DNA of 5,766 nt, taken from NCBI GenBank assembly GCA_036639635.1, contig JAVWIF010000077.1:1-5766 (forward strand). Direction: 5' to 3'. Position numbers and translations under genes: made by a program. The DNA is from JAVWIF01 sp036639635 (GTDB lineage: Bacteria; Bacillota_I; Bacilli_A; Erysipelotrichales; Erysipelotrichaceae). The number at the start of each line of letters is the position of its first letter. The stretch's first letter is position 1. Below, in pieces: positions 5,726 through 5,766 of the stretch. Below the pieces are notes generated by a model. The model did not search any database, was not told the origin of the DNA, and was given only the letters and a program-made list of their open reading frames with translations.

Positions 5726-5766
5726 TTGTTAGAGTTAAATTATACAGAGCAAATAATGAAAAAAAT
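5726..5766 (+). CDS. Start of an unidentified gene, cut by the window end
   Basis: A very strong RBS, AGGAGGTG (5712-5719), precedes two open frames. TTG at 5726 is eight bases after AGGAGG and opens MLELNYTEQIMKKN. ATG at 5722 (or GTG 5719) is only one to four bases away and opens MIVRVKLYRANNEKK in another frame. Spacing favours the TTG, but the ATG frame is not excluded. Too little is present to name a function. Its own promoter and candidate operator suggest a separately regulated gene rather than part of the ftsEX operon. Confidence 0.5.
   Translation, partial: MLELNYTEQIMKK

Overview
The window reads as chromosomal DNA of a low-GC, AT-rich Bacillota (Firmicutes). The evidence is strong AGGAGG-type ribosome binding sites, consensus sigma-A-like promoters with extended -10 boxes, U-tract hairpin terminators, and TGG for every Trp with TGA used as a stop. 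A Bacillus-like or Erysipelotrichia-like host is plausible, but I cannot fix the lineage from sequence alone. All supported genes are on the + strand.

Layout: (1) 34-39 is an extended -10 promoter for a YitT/DUF161-DUF2179 membrane protein (76-939), closed by a perfect 10-bp terminator hairpin (972-1001). (2) A new extended -10 promoter (1003-1011) starts a tightly packed operon. It runs ftsE copy 1 (1035-1724), ftsX copy 1 (1717-2613), a secreted coiled-coil M23 metallopeptidase of the EnvC/CwlO/PcsB partner type (2610-3989), ftsE copy 2 (4015-4704) and ftsX copy 2 (4697-5599). The genes overlap by 8, 4 and 8 bases, with one 25-base gap before ftsE copy 2. (3) A terminator begins at the last stop codon (5598-5626). 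(4) A separate promoter at 5668-5696, with its -10 box flanked by a perfect 8-bp inverted repeat (5677-5706), drives a gene of which only the first few codons are inside the window.

How it works together: FtsE (ATPase) and FtsX (four-pass membrane protein) form a type VII-like ABC transporter. In known systems it does not move a substrate but transmits ATP-driven shape changes across the membrane to a coiled-coil peptidoglycan hydrolase, or hydrolase activator, at the division site or cell wall. Here one hydrolase gene sits between two complete ftsEX pairs. By hand count the two FtsE proteins are about 73% identical (167/229, gapless). The two FtsX proteins are about 46% identical, with the external domain clearly more divergent (about one third identical) than the cytoplasmic/membrane coupling segment (about 70%). 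The second pair has kept the same leader/RBS sequence and the same 8-base ftsE/ftsX overlap, but has no hydrolase gene after it. This duplicated ftsEX-hydrolase-ftsEX arrangement is the most notable feature of the window.

The only stretch without a gene longer than 100 bases is 5600-5721 (terminator, promoter, inverted repeat). No RNA genes, mobile elements or CRISPR arrays were seen.
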